DNA of 64,000 nucleotides, taken from NCBI RefSeq assembly GCF_014217805.1, contig NZ_CP055156.1:3106585-3170584 (forward strand), written 5' to 3'. Numbering within the stretch: the first letter of the stretch is position 1; every line of letters starts with the position of its first letter. The position numbers were made by a program, and so were the translations under genes. Positions 17,725 through 26,287 of this stretch are shown here, in pieces. This stretch comes from Adhaeribacter swui (lineage in GTDB: Bacteria; Bacteroidota; Bacteroidia; Cytophagales; Hymenobacteraceae). The notes under the pieces were generated by a model that had not been told where the DNA came from, did not search any database, and worked only from the letters and a program-made list of their open reading frames with translations.

Positions 17725-17811
17725 GGGAGACCGGAAAGTTAGTTAAAAGTTAAAAGTTTAGAGTTATGAGTTGCATTAACAAAAAGCAACTACTCCATAA
17801 AAAACAAGAAA

Positions 17812-18288
17812 ATGAACACAGCAACTATTCATAAAAACAACACCAGTTGGTGGCCCAAATTCATCATCGCGACTTTTATTTTGTTTGCTTTCTTCATCGG
17901 CTACATGGTGCGCCAGGCCATGCAAACCGACGTGGATCTGGTGAGCCAGGATTATTACAAAAAAGAAATTGCTTACCAGCAGCACATCAACCAGGTAAAA
18001 GAAACCAATGCATTAAGTGCGCCGCTGACGTTTGTGCTGGCGCCGGCGGCCGGGCAGTTAAGCCTGGATTTTCCGGAAACTTTCGCCCACCAGAAAGTAA
18101 CCGGCACCATTCATTTCTTCCGGCCCTCCAGCGCTAAACTCGACTTTGAACTACCAGTGCAACTAAACGCTGATCGCCAGCAGCACATTGCTACCAGCCA
18201 ACTAAAGAAAGGTTTGTGGCGGGTACAGATAAACTGGCAGGCTGGTGATAAAGCATATTATTTTCAAAAAGAAATAACCCTGGAATAG
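17812..18288 (+). CDS. ccoH: cbb3 oxidase assembly protein CcoH/FixH-type
   Basis: The 158-residue protein has one N-terminal transmembrane helix (FIIATFILFAFFIGYMVRQAM) and a periplasmic domain beginning VSQDYYKKEIAYQQHI, the typical FixH signature. CcoH is needed to assemble or stabilise the cbb3 complex. The next gene starts 1 nt after its stop, so the two are certainly co-transcribed. Confidence 0.92.
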   Translation: MNTATIHKNNTSWWPKFIIATFILFAFFIGYMVRQAMQTDVDLVSQDYYKKEIAYQQHINQVKETNALSAPLTFVLAPAAGQLSLDFPETFAHQKVTGTIHFFRPSSAKLDFELPVQLNADRQQHIATSQLKKGLWRVQINWQAGDKAYYFQKEITLE

Positions 18289-18289
18289 C

Positions 18290-19000
18290 ATGATTTGGGC
18301 AGGATTTGTTTTCGGGATTTTAGGCAGTTTCCATTGCGTAGGGATGTGCGGCCCGATTGCTTTGGCACTGCCGGTGGGCAGGGGCACTGGCTGGTCGTAT
18401 GTGGCTGGCCGGCTCCTGTACAATCTGGGTCGCATTACCACTTACACGCTGTTGGGTACTTTAGCCGGATTAATCGGGAAAAGCCTGCAGATAGCCGTAT
18501 TTCAGCAAACCTTATCGGTAGTATCCGGAGTGCTGATTTTGCTGGTATTGGTGCTGCCGCTTACCATATTTGCCAAGTTCCGGGGACTTACCGGCCTAGG
18601 CAAACTCCTGCAATACATCAAAAAAAGCATCGGCTACTTTTTTGGTAAAAACAATATCTGGTCTTTGGGAGTGGTGGGCTTATTAAACGGTTTGCTGCCC
18701 TGTGGCTTTGTGTATTTTGCTTTGGCCGGGGCGCTAAGTATGCCCACGGTACCCACCGCTATGGGGTATATGTTTTTATTTGGCCTGGGTACTTTTCCGC
18801 TGATGCTGGTAATCTCTTTAACCGGCAAGTTTATGCAACCCCGCATCCGCCATTTCTTCAATCGGGCGGTGCCATATGCCGCCAGCTTTTTAGCCTTATT
18901 ATTTATTCTGCGCGGTTTAAACTTAGGGATTCCGTACGTGAGCCCCGTCTTGGGGCAAAGCCAAACCACTACGGCCGCAGCACCCGCGCACTGTCATTAA
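18290..19000 (+). CDS. TauE/SafE-like (UreH-type) membrane protein of the cco cluster
   Basis: A 236-residue integral membrane protein with about six helices. It shows the repeated G-x-x-x-C patterns of the UreH/DsbD-like group: GSFHCVGMCGPIALALP near the N-terminus and NGLLPCGFVYFALAGA in the middle. In Bacteroidota this gene regularly follows ccoH and is thought to serve oxidase biogenesis, perhaps copper handling. The Cys pairs and the terminal AHCH would suit a metal. Its true substrate is unknown; the sulfite-exporter family name should not be taken as function. Confidence 0.85.
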   Translation: MIWAGFVFGILGSFHCVGMCGPIALALPVGRGTGWSYVAGRLLYNLGRITTYTLLGTLAGLIGKSLQIAVFQQTLSVVSGVLILLVLVLPLTIFAKFRGLTGLGKLLQYIKKSIGYFFGKNNIWSLGVVGLLNGLLPCGFVYFALAGALSMPTVPTAMGYMFLFGLGTFPLMLVISLTGKFMQPRIRHFFNRAVPYAASFLALLFILRGLNLGIPYVSPVLGQSQTTTAAAPAHCH

Positions 19001-19071
19001 AATTTAAAAAATCAAGAATTCTGGTTTGGGTTTAATCTCGGCTGGGACTTAAAAATATAAAAATAGGAATC

Positions 19072-19947
19072 ATGCAAACGCTTTTAGTTTTAACAGATTT
19101 AACGGAAAACAGTGCCAATGCCTATCAATACGCCGTTCAGTTGGCTGGTCAGGTTCAGGCTACCATTAAACTGGTTTACAGCACCAACGGCATAGCTTTG
19201 TCACTGCCCAACCATTTGCAGCAAGCCCAAAAACTGCAAAGTTTTGCTAACCGCTACGTTTGTTTTTCAGGCACCGAAGGAAGCAATTTGCAACCCGAGT
19301 GTTTGATTGCCAACGACCCTTGGCCCGAAGCTTTGCCGTTGCTGGTGAACGTGCACCAACCCGATTTAATTATTGCGGGTTCCGGCCTACTGGATCAATT
19401 GGAAGTTCAGGGAAAAACTTTGGCTTTGGAATTACTGGAGCAATACCCGCTGCTATGGATACCCGAAAAAGCCAATTATCAAACCATCCGTAATTTGGCC
19501 TTTATCACCGATTTTACCGACCAGGACCCCGGCACCATTGAGCAGGTAAAACGGTTTGCCGGTATTTTTAAAGCCGAGGTATCCTTACTCCATTTTTACG
19601 CACCGAAAGACCGGGCCAAGGTACCGCAAATAAAAAAAGAAGGCGATTTGCTGCACCGCTACATTACCCCGGCCGGCACCCCTTATTTCCTGAAAGAAGA
19701 AGAAAACCTGGTAAAAGGCTTGGACGAATTTATTCAGGATAACCCCATAGACTTGTTCGTGGTGGCTACCCGCGACACCTACCTGGCGAATCAGTATTTA
19801 AAATCAGATTATTCCCAATACCTGGCCTGTAACCATACCATTCCGCTGCTGAACCTGTACCAGGCTAAAAAGAAATCCTGCGCCGGCAATTGCAGCTTCT
19901 GTAAGAAACAGCATGCGGCGGCTGAACCCGTAACAATCCAGTTGTAA
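19072..19947 (+). CDS. Two-domain universal stress protein with a C-terminal CX3CX2C tail
   Basis: The 291-residue protein has two UspA-like alpha/beta domains (about 1-140 and 141-275). The second lacks an obvious G-2x-G-9x-G ATP-binding motif. The C-terminus ends KKKSCAGNCSFCKKQH, three cysteines spaced C-x3-C-x2-C, which is not part of the Usp fold and could bind iron-sulfur or another metal. It lies between the cco genes and hemN on the same strand with short gaps (71 and 70 nt), so it is probably part of the low-oxygen regulon. Role unknown; redox or metal sensing is inference. Confidence 0.85.
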   Translation: MQTLLVLTDLTENSANAYQYAVQLAGQVQATIKLVYSTNGIALSLPNHLQQAQKLQSFANRYVCFSGTEGSNLQPECLIANDPWPEALPLLVNVHQPDLIIAGSGLLDQLEVQGKTLALELLEQYPLLWIPEKANYQTIRNLAFITDFTDQDPGTIEQVKRFAGIFKAEVSLLHFYAPKDRAKVPQIKKEGDLLHRYITPAGTPYFLKEEENLVKGLDEFIQDNPIDLFVVATRDTYLANQYLKSDYSQYLACNHTIPLLNLYQAKKKSCAGNCSFCKKQHAAAEPVTIQL

Positions 19948-20017
19948 AAAAATAATTTGTCTGGAAATAGGGAATTAGGCCTATTCGAGCATACCAAAAA
20001 ATAAAAAATTTAAAAAA

Positions 20018-21388
20018 ATGGAAACGCTGCCTTCCTGGTTGATTCAAAAATACAATGTGCCGGCTCCCCGGTATACCAGCTACCCCACGGTGCCTTTCTG
20101 GGATAAAGAAGCGCCCACCGCGGAACAATGGTTTACCGTCGTGAATCGTACGTTTACGGAATCGAACACCGCCAAAGGAATAAGCTTGTACATTCACTTG
20201 CCATTCTGCGAAGCTTTGTGCACGTATTGCGGTTGCAATACCCGTATTACCAAAAATCACGGAGTCGAGCTGGGCTACATTCAGGCGGTTTTACAGGAAT
20301 GGTACATGTACCTGAACGAGTTTCCGGAAAAGCCCATAATTCGGGAATTACACCTGGGCGGCGGCACGCCTACTTTCTTTAGTCCCGAAAATTTAAAAAT
20401 GTTGCTCGACGGCATTACCCAGGACGCAATTATTCATCCGGAGCGGGAATTTAGTTTCGAGGGCCACCCCAACAATACCACAGCAGCGCACTTACAGGTA
20501 TTGTATGATTGCGGTTTCCGGCGCGTGAGTTTCGGTATCCAGGATTTTGACTTACGGGTGCAGAAAACCATTAACCGCTTGCAGCCCTACGAAAACGTAC
20601 TAAGAGTAACCGAACAAGCGCGCGAAATCGGGTACGAGTCGGTGAATTTTGATTTAATATACGGCTTACCTTACCAAACCCCCGAAACTATTACCGCTAC
20701 CATTGCCCAGGTAGCCACCTTACGCCCCGACCGCATTGCTTTTTACTCCTACGCCCACGTGCCCTGGGTAAAGCCCGGCCAGCGCAGCTACACCGAAAAA
20801 GACTTACCCGACAACGACGCAAAACGTGCTCTGTACGAATTAGGTAAGCAACAACTAACGGCTTTGGGTTACACCGACATCGGGATGGACCATTTTGCCT
20901 TACCCCACGACCCGCTGTACCACGCCTGGCAAAATAACACCCTGCACCGTAACTTTATGGGCTACACCACCTGCCACACCGATCTACTCATTGGCCTGGG
21001 TGCGTCCTCCATCAGCGATGCCCGCTACGCTTATTTGCAAAACCAGAAAAAAGTAGAAGATTATAAAGCTACCCTTACCAATAATAGCTTAGCTATTTTT
21101 AAAGGCCATTTATTGAGTCCGGAAGATTTAATTTTAAAAGAAGCCATCCTGGCCATTACCTGTACCGGCAAATTAACCTGGACCAGAGAATTAATTTCTT
21201 TGCTGCCCGACGAGGCGTTTGCTGAGTTAAACCAAATGGAAGCCGAAGGATTAATTCAAAATAAAGCCGATCAGCTGCGGGTTACCAGTCGGGGTAAAGC
21301 CTTTATTCGCAATATCGCCATGGTGTTCGATGGCAAACTCCGCAACAGCCAACCAGCTACAAGCCCGGTTTTTAGTAAAGCGATTTAG
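20018..21388 (+). CDS. hemN: Oxygen-independent coproporphyrinogen III oxidase
   Basis: The 456-residue radical SAM enzyme has the cluster motif C64-EAL-C68-TY-C71 followed by G-C73, the extra cysteine typical of HemN. The N-terminal sequence PAPRYTSYPTVPFW and the GGGTPTF motif are also diagnostic. It decarboxylates coproporphyrinogen III to protoporphyrinogen IX without oxygen, supplying heme under low oxygen. Its place at the end of the cbb3 cluster is a common arrangement and fits the heme demand of the oxidase. Confidence 0.97.
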   Translation: METLPSWLIQKYNVPAPRYTSYPTVPFWDKEAPTAEQWFTVVNRTFTESNTAKGISLYIHLPFCEALCTYCGCNTRITKNHGVELGYIQAVLQEWYMYLNEFPEKPIIRELHLGGGTPTFFSPENLKMLLDGITQDAIIHPEREFSFEGHPNNTTAAHLQVLYDCGFRRVSFGIQDFDLRVQKTINRLQPYENVLRVTEQAREIGYESVNFDLIYGLPYQTPETITATIAQVATLRPDRIAFYSYAHVPWVKPGQRSYTEKDLPDNDAKRALYELGKQQLTALGYTDIGMDHFALPHDPLYHAWQNNTLHRNFMGYTTCHTDLLIGLGASSISDARYAYLQNQKKVEDYKATLTNNSLAIFKGHLLSPEDLILKEAILAITCTGKLTWTRELISLLPDEAFAELNQMEAEGLIQNKADQLRVTSRGKAFIRNIAMVFDGKLRNSQPATSPVFSKAI

Positions 21389-21415
21389 GTAATTTTTAAA
21401 AAATAACTTTTCCTG

Positions 21416-21800
21416 GCGCGAGCGTCAACGCTCGTGCCTACTATCCGGTAGCCCTCTGGCCGGGCGAGCGAATAAGCTTTTTCTAAAAGAGATTAGGCAG
21501 GAAAATTTCTTTCCAAAAGTCTGATTAAGAGTACTACCCGGAAAAGCTAATAGGCATGTTATCTTAAAAATCCTTAGTTCCCGGTCATTCTAAGCCCGGC
21601 GAAGAATCTAAATACTACCGTTCATGACGGTCCCTTTAGTTCCCTCGACGAGCTCGTGATGACCAGAAGTAATTTTTAAGGTTATTAAACGGCAGCTAGC
21701 CAGCAGGCAAACAGCTAAACATTAATCAAAAAGCCAATTGGCAACAAATTCCTACTGGCCTGTGGCCGAACGATAATCATCACGAACGTGGACGCTCGCG
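21416..21800. repeat. Double-hairpin inverted-repeat element, copy 2 (385 bp)
   Basis: The left end GCGCGAGCGTCAACGCTCG (21416) with CCCTCTGGCCGGG (21452), and the right end CTGGCCTGTGGCC (21755) with CGAACGTGGACGCTCGCG (21783-21800), are inverted copies like those of 7910-8047. The interior of about 280 bp has no gene. It contains TCATTCTAAGCCCGGCGAAG (from about 21585) and a matching GTGATGACC, another common Bacteroidota intergenic repeat type. It starts 28 bp after the hemN stop. The rest of the 844-bp gap, before 21973, shows nothing further. Confidence 0.7.
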
Positions 21801-21972
21801 ATAGGAGAAAAGCTAATTTTATTTTTTAGAAAAATACCCACGGTTGATCAAGCCGCGGGTAATTCTATTTTCAGCTACCAGTAAAGCTATTTCCTCCGCA
21901 AACAGATAACGGTGAAGTCTTTCAAAATCAAACTTGATAAAAGGCGACGCACTACATCGCAAAGTAGTATTT

Positions 21973-22008
21973 CCGGCATCGTTGCCGGTTTAATCGGTAT
22001 CGTTACCG
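21973..22008. promoter_or_regulatory. Tandem LacI-like operators upstream of uxaB
   Basis: Two pseudo-palindromes share the core TCGT: CCGGCA-tcgt-TGCCGG (21973-21988) and CGGTA-tcgt-TACCG (21995-22008). Their centres are 21 bp apart, two helical turns, so one dimer on each would sit on the same face of the helix. The style resembles LacI-family sites. Position 225 bp before uxaB suggests control of uronate use. No regulator gene lies in the window. Confidence 0.55.
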
Positions 22009-22232
22009 GTAAAAAATGCAACTTTTTTACTGCTTTCCAAAAGTATAATCATCTATATTAGCGAATTAACGGCGGTTTTTATCCAATTCAATCGGCTTTA
22101 CGTTGCATTCTTAAGATTTAGTTTAAGGTGACATTTAACCGATAATTTTTAAATTTTTGCCTCGAATTCAGCCCCGTCCGGAACGAAGCAGGTGGTTTTA
22201 TTCTCCGGTATTCATTTAAATAGAAATGCACG

Positions 22233-23753
22233 ATGCTCCTAAATCAGGAAAATTTAAAAAATATTATTACCAGCCAGGTGCAGGTACCCAAACCCGAAAC
22301 CCTGCATTTGCCCGAAAAAGTTTTGCAGTTCGGAACCGGCGTTTTGCTACGTGGTTTACCCGATTACTTCATTCACCAGGCTAACCAGGCGGGTATTTTC
22401 AACGGCCGGGTAGTCGTCGTGAAATCCACGGACCGCGGCGATACGGTGGCTTTTGACGAGCAGGATAACTTGTACACAATTTGCGTGCGGGGCATCGAAA
22501 ACGGACAAACGGTAGAAGAAAATATCATTTGCTCGGCCATTAGCCGGGTAGTTTCGGCAGGTTCGCAGTGGCCCGAAATTTTAAAATTTGCGGCTAGCTC
22601 GGATTTAAGCGTAATCATTTCCAACACCACCGAAGTAGGCATTCAACTGGTAAAAGATAATATTCAGGGGCAGCCGCCGGTTTCTTTCCCCGGTAAATTG
22701 CTGGCGGTATTGTGGGCCCGCTACCAGGCATTTGCCGGTGACCCGAGTAAAGGTTTGGTGATTGTACCCACCGAACTGATTCCGGATAATGGCTCGAAAT
22801 TAAAAGAAATCGTGTACCAACTCGCAGAAGAGCAAGTAACTGAACCGGGTTTTCTGGATTGGCTAAATACCAGCACAATTTTCTGTAATACCCTCGTGGA
22901 CCGCATTGTGCCGGGCAAACCCGATCCGGAAAAATTAGCGGGCTTGGAACAAGAACTAGGCTACCACGACGAACTGCTCACCATGTCGGAAGTATATCGG
23001 TTGTGGGCCATTGCGGGCGACGAAAAAGTGCAGCAAGTTCTATCTTTTGCTCCCGTAGATGCCGGGGTAATTATTGCGCCCGATATTGATATTTACCGGG
23101 AGTTAAAATTACGGCTTTTAAACGGCACGCACACCTTAAGCTGCGGCGTAGCTTTTCTGGCCGGACTGGAAACCGTAAAACAAGCCATGGCGCACGAGTT
23201 AGTGGCGGGTTTTATCGGCGGTTTAATGCAAAACGAAATTGCCCCGGCCATTCCGTACCTGATAGAGCCGCGGGTGGCTCTGGATTTTGCCACGAAAGTA
23301 CTCGACCGCTTCCGGAATCCGCACCTGGAACACCAGTGGCTCAGTATAACCATGAACTATACCGCCAAATTGAAAATGCGGGTCATTCCGGTTTTACTAA
23401 AGTATTACGAACGGTTTAACCAGGTACCAGAGCAAATAGCTTTTGGTTTTGCGGCTTACCTGCACTTTATGCGGGCAACCCGAGTAGAGAACAATAAGTA
23501 TTACGGTAAGCTAGCTGAGGAAGAATACCTGATAAACGATGACCAAGCGGCGCTTTTACAAGAGTATTGGCAACAAGAAACTCCAGCGGCAGTAACCAGA
23601 AACGTTTTACAAAACCCAGAACTATGGGGCATAGATTTAACAACTTTACCCGGTTTTGCCGCCGCCGTTACAAACTACTTAATTCAAATAGAAGAGAAAG
23701 GCGTAGAAGCGGTGCTGCAACAGGTAGTCTCTAAGAAAGCAGTTGTTTCGTAA
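22233..23753 (+). CDS. uxaB: Tagaturonate reductase (altronate oxidoreductase)
   Basis: A 506-residue member of the long-chain mannitol dehydrogenase family. The N-terminal nucleotide-binding region reads VLQFGTGVLLRGLPDYFI, and conserved later features include IIVPTELIPDNG-like VIVPTELIPDNGSKLK and LKLRLLNGTHTLSCG, whose Lys and Asn belong to the active site. UxaB reduces tagaturonate to altronate with NADH, in the galacturonate branch of uronate catabolism. It stands directly before uxaC on the same strand and behind the candidate operators at 21973. Confidence 0.93.
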   Translation: MLLNQENLKNIITSQVQVPKPETLHLPEKVLQFGTGVLLRGLPDYFIHQANQAGIFNGRVVVVKSTDRGDTVAFDEQDNLYTICVRGIENGQTVEENIICSAISRVVSAGSQWPEILKFAASSDLSVIISNTTEVGIQLVKDNIQGQPPVSFPGKLLAVLWARYQAFAGDPSKGLVIVPTELIPDNGSKLKEIVYQLAEEQVTEPGFLDWLNTSTIFCNTLVDRIVPGKPDPEKLAGLEQELGYHDELLTMSEVYRLWAIAGDEKVQQVLSFAPVDAGVIIAPDIDIYRELKLRLLNGTHTLSCGVAFLAGLETVKQAMAHELVAGFIGGLMQNEIAPAIPYLIEPRVALDFATKVLDRFRNPHLEHQWLSITMNYTAKLKMRVIPVLLKYYERFNQVPEQIAFGFAAYLHFMRATRVENNKYYGKLAEEEYLINDDQAALLQEYWQQETPAAVTRNVLQNPELWGIDLTTLPGFAAAVTNYLIQIEEKGVEAVLQQVVSKKAVVS

Positions 23754-24024
23754 ATAATGAATTTCAATTACGAATCACTCTTTGCATTGCCGACAACTTT
23801 AGTTGCCAGATTATAATTTTAAAAAATTTGCCCTGGTTGGTGTTCTCACCAACCAGTTGTGCGCCCAAGTCGGGGGCGGTGAAAACCCGCCGGAAGATCA
23901 ACCTGAATTCATATTTTAAAAATGTAAAACCACTTCTAAGTATTTAATCACCCATTGCATTGCCGGCAACTAAAGTTGCCGGCGCTATCAATTTTTAAAA
24001 ATTTAAAATTTTACCGTAAAAAGC
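23754..24024. other. Spacer between uxaB and uxaC with three hairpins
   Basis: No gene. A hairpin related to the last one lies at 23786-23810 (ATTGCCGACAACTTTAGTTG). CTGGTTGGTG/CACCAACCAG lies at 23833-23856, and the perfect GCCGGCAACT/AGTTGCCGGC at 23962-23983. They may reduce read-through from uxaB into uxaC or be repeat insertions. Confidence 0.55.
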
Positions 24025-25470
24025 ATGAACCAGGCATCCTTCGCGGCTTCTCCGGAAGCAATTAAAAACGGGAAAAAGTTTTTAGACGAGAATTTTTTAT
24101 TGCAAACCAAAACGGCCCAACGCCTGTACCACGAGTTTGCCCGGGATATGCCCATTATTGATTACCACAACCACTTGCCGCCCGAGCAAATTGCCCGCAA
24201 TCACCAGTTTCAAAATCTAACGCAAATCTGGCTGTACGGCGACCATTACAAGTGGCGGGCCATGCGCACCAACGGCGTGCCCGAGGCGTTTGTTACCGGC
24301 GATAAAACAGATTACGAAAAATTTGAAAAATGGGCCGCTACCGTGCCGTACACGCTGCGCAACCCCCTGTACCACTGGACGCATCTGGAGCTGCAGCGCT
24401 ATTTTAACGTGCACGATGTTTTATCGGAGCAAAACGCCCGCGAAATTTACGAAACCTGTACCGCCCAACTGCAAACCCCGGAATACGCGGTGCGCCCACT
24501 CTTGCGCCGCATGAACGTAGAAACCGTATGCACCACCGACGACCCGCTGGACTCCCTGGAATACCACCAGCAAATAAAACAAGACAACTTCGAGATAAAA
24601 GTATTGCCCGCTTTCCGGCCCGATAAAGCCATGCAGGCCGAAGATGTACCCGCCCTTGCGGCTTACATTCAAAGGCTGGAAGCGCTCACCAACACCAATA
24701 TTGATTCGTACGATGCGTACCTGACGGCTTTAAAACAACGCCACGATTATTTTGCCCAGAATGGGTGTAAAGTATCCGATCACGGTTTGGAGCAACTGTA
24801 CGCCGAAGAGTATACCGCTGCGGAAATAGCGCAAATTTTTAAAAAAATTAAAAACCAGCAGGCGCTTACGCCGCAAGAAATACTGCAGTTTAAGTCGGAT
24901 ATGTTGTTTCAGTTTGCCCTCTGGGACCACGAGAAAGGCTGGGTGCAGCAATACCATTTAGGCGCTTTGCGCAACAACAATCCGCGCATGTTACGCCAAT
25001 TAGGCCCCGATACCGGCTGGGATTCTATCGGCGATTTCCGGCAAGCCCAGGCTTTATCTAAATTTCTGGCCCGCCTCGACAGCGAAGACCGGCTGGCTAA
25101 AACCATTCTGTATAACCTGAACCCCGCCGACAACGAACTTATGGCGACCATGGTGGGCAATTTTAACGACGGTTCCGTGCCCGGTAAAATTCAGTTTGGC
25201 TCCGGCTGGTGGTTCCTGGACCAGAAAGACGGCATGATCAAACAAATCAACGCGCTTTCCAACATGGGCTTGCTCAGCCGCTTCGTGGGCATGCTCACCG
25301 ATTCGCGCAGTTTCCTGTCATTCCCCCGCCACGAGTACTTCCGCCGTATCTTGTGCAACCTGTTCGGAGACGACGTAGAAAACGGCGAACTCCCCAATGA
25401 CCTGCCCTGGATCGGTAAAGTAATCCAGGATATCTGCTACTACAACGCCAAGAATTATTTTAATTTTTAA
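24025..25470 (+). CDS. uxaC: Glucuronate (uronate) isomerase
   Basis: The 481-residue enzyme of the amidohydrolase-like UxaC family has the metal-binding motif PIIDYHNHLPPEQIA near residue 45. It also shows WLYGDHYKWRAMRTNG, CTTDDP, and the C-terminal RSFLSFPRHEYFRRILCNL. It interconverts galacturonate with tagaturonate and glucuronate with fructuronate, the first step before UxaB. Length and motifs are normal for the family. A strong terminator follows, so uxaD/uxaA or kdgK equivalents must be elsewhere. Confidence 0.96.
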   Translation: MNQASFAASPEAIKNGKKFLDENFLLQTKTAQRLYHEFARDMPIIDYHNHLPPEQIARNHQFQNLTQIWLYGDHYKWRAMRTNGVPEAFVTGDKTDYEKFEKWAATVPYTLRNPLYHWTHLELQRYFNVHDVLSEQNAREIYETCTAQLQTPEYAVRPLLRRMNVETVCTTDDPLDSLEYHQQIKQDNFEIKVLPAFRPDKAMQAEDVPALAAYIQRLEALTNTNIDSYDAYLTALKQRHDYFAQNGCKVSDHGLEQLYAEEYTAAEIAQIFKKIKNQQALTPQEILQFKSDMLFQFALWDHEKGWVQQYHLGALRNNNPRMLRQLGPDTGWDSIGDFRQAQALSKFLARLDSEDRLAKTILYNLNPADNELMATMVGNFNDGSVPGKIQFGSGWWFLDQKDGMIKQINALSNMGLLSRFVGMLTDSRSFLSFPRHEYFRRILCNLFGDDVENGELPNDLPWIGKVIQDICYYNAKNYFNF

Positions 25471-25492
25471 AAATTTAAAATTTTTGACATGA

Positions 25493-25540
25493 GCCGCACT
25501 TTTCCTTTTTACAAAAGGGGAAGTGCGGTTTTGCTTTTTT
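25493..25540 (+). terminator. Rho-independent terminator after uxaC
   Basis: GCCGCACTTTTCCTTTT pairs with AAAAGGGGAAGTGCGGT (with G-T pairs), followed by a T-rich tract. Confidence 0.85.
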
Positions 25541-25724
25541 TACCTTTAGTTAAAGCTGTTACCGAAGTATTCAGGGGGTGAGATAATATCTAAAAAGTTG
25601 TATATTGCAAAGTTCCGGTTATCGGTTGTTTTTGGGCGGATATACGGAGTAGTAGAGTATAATATTATGCAGATAACCGGGACAACTCTGTTTATCCGGT
25701 AGTTATCTACAAGGCAAAGAACAA

Positions 25725-26180
25725 ATGAATATGAATTACTTTTTAACTTTTTGGTTCATGTTTCTTAGTCTTGCCACCTATGGACAAACAAAATTAATCA
25801 GAGGTAAGGTTATCAATTCAAATTTTCCATCAGAGAATAATATAGCTGAACATGAATTTTGGAAGGCACCTAACGCAGTGGTAATTGGTAATGACTCTAT
25901 AAAGTTAGGAACTGCTGACCAAGATGGAATATTTGAATTGGAAGTTCTAGCTAATATTCAAACCTTTACGATTGGTTGGATAGGTATGTATCCCGAAGAA
26001 ATTGAACTAACTGGTGACTGTGACTATTTTGAAATAATTCTGCTTCCCGATGCTATTTATGATTTTGTAACCCCGAGAAAGGAAGAAAGACTAAGAAAGA
26101 GAGACAGGAAAAGGCTTTCAGAACTATATCAAGAAGCGTATAAACGTGGAATGTTTAACCAAGAAAAGCCCTGTAGATAA
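25725..26180 (+). CDS. Secreted protein with a carboxypeptidase-regulatory-like domain, unknown role
   Basis: The 151-residue protein has a signal peptide (FLTFWFMFLSLATYGQ). After it comes a short beta-sandwich typical of CarboxypepD_reg-like domains: IRGKVINSN, then LGTADQDGIFELEV, then IGWIGMYPEEIEL. A charged tail (RKEERLRKRDRKRLSELYQE) follows. Bacteroidota have many such lone domains. The gene is AT-rich compared with uxaC. Its stop codon runs straight into the palindrome at 26179. An inverted pair CCGGTTATC/GATAACCGG lies in the upstream 254-bp spacer (25617 and 25672). Confidence 0.65.
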   Translation: MNMNYFLTFWFMFLSLATYGQTKLIRGKVINSNFPSENNIAEHEFWKAPNAVVIGNDSIKLGTADQDGIFELEVLANIQTFTIGWIGMYPEEIELTGDCDYFEIILLPDAIYDFVTPRKEERLRKRDRKRLSELYQEAYKRGMFNQEKPCR

Positions 26181-26228
26181 CAACACCTATACGGCAGCTC
26201 CGCAGCCGCATAGCCAGGTCCGTTATGT
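26179..26228. repeat. Cassette-border-like palindrome P1
   Basis: GC-rich imperfect palindrome with outer arms ATAAC/GTTAT. It begins AACAACACCTATACGGC and ends GCCAGGTCCGTTATG. The left sequence AACACCTAWA recurs at 27835 and 28465, and the right GTCCGTT at 27887. It starts at the stop codon of the preceding gene. Confidence 0.55.
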
Positions 26229-26235
26229 ACAACCC

Positions 26236-26267
26236 AAAAAAAGAGGTTGCTAAAAACAACCTCTTTT
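26236..26267. terminator. Bidirectional terminator-like hairpin
   Basis: AAAAGAGGTTG pairs with CAACCTCTTTT, with A-rich sequence on the left and T on the right. It can serve both the gene ending at 26180 and the minus-strand gene ending at 26288. Confidence 0.75.
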
Positions 26268-26287
26268 CAGATTCAACATTCTTCCGG

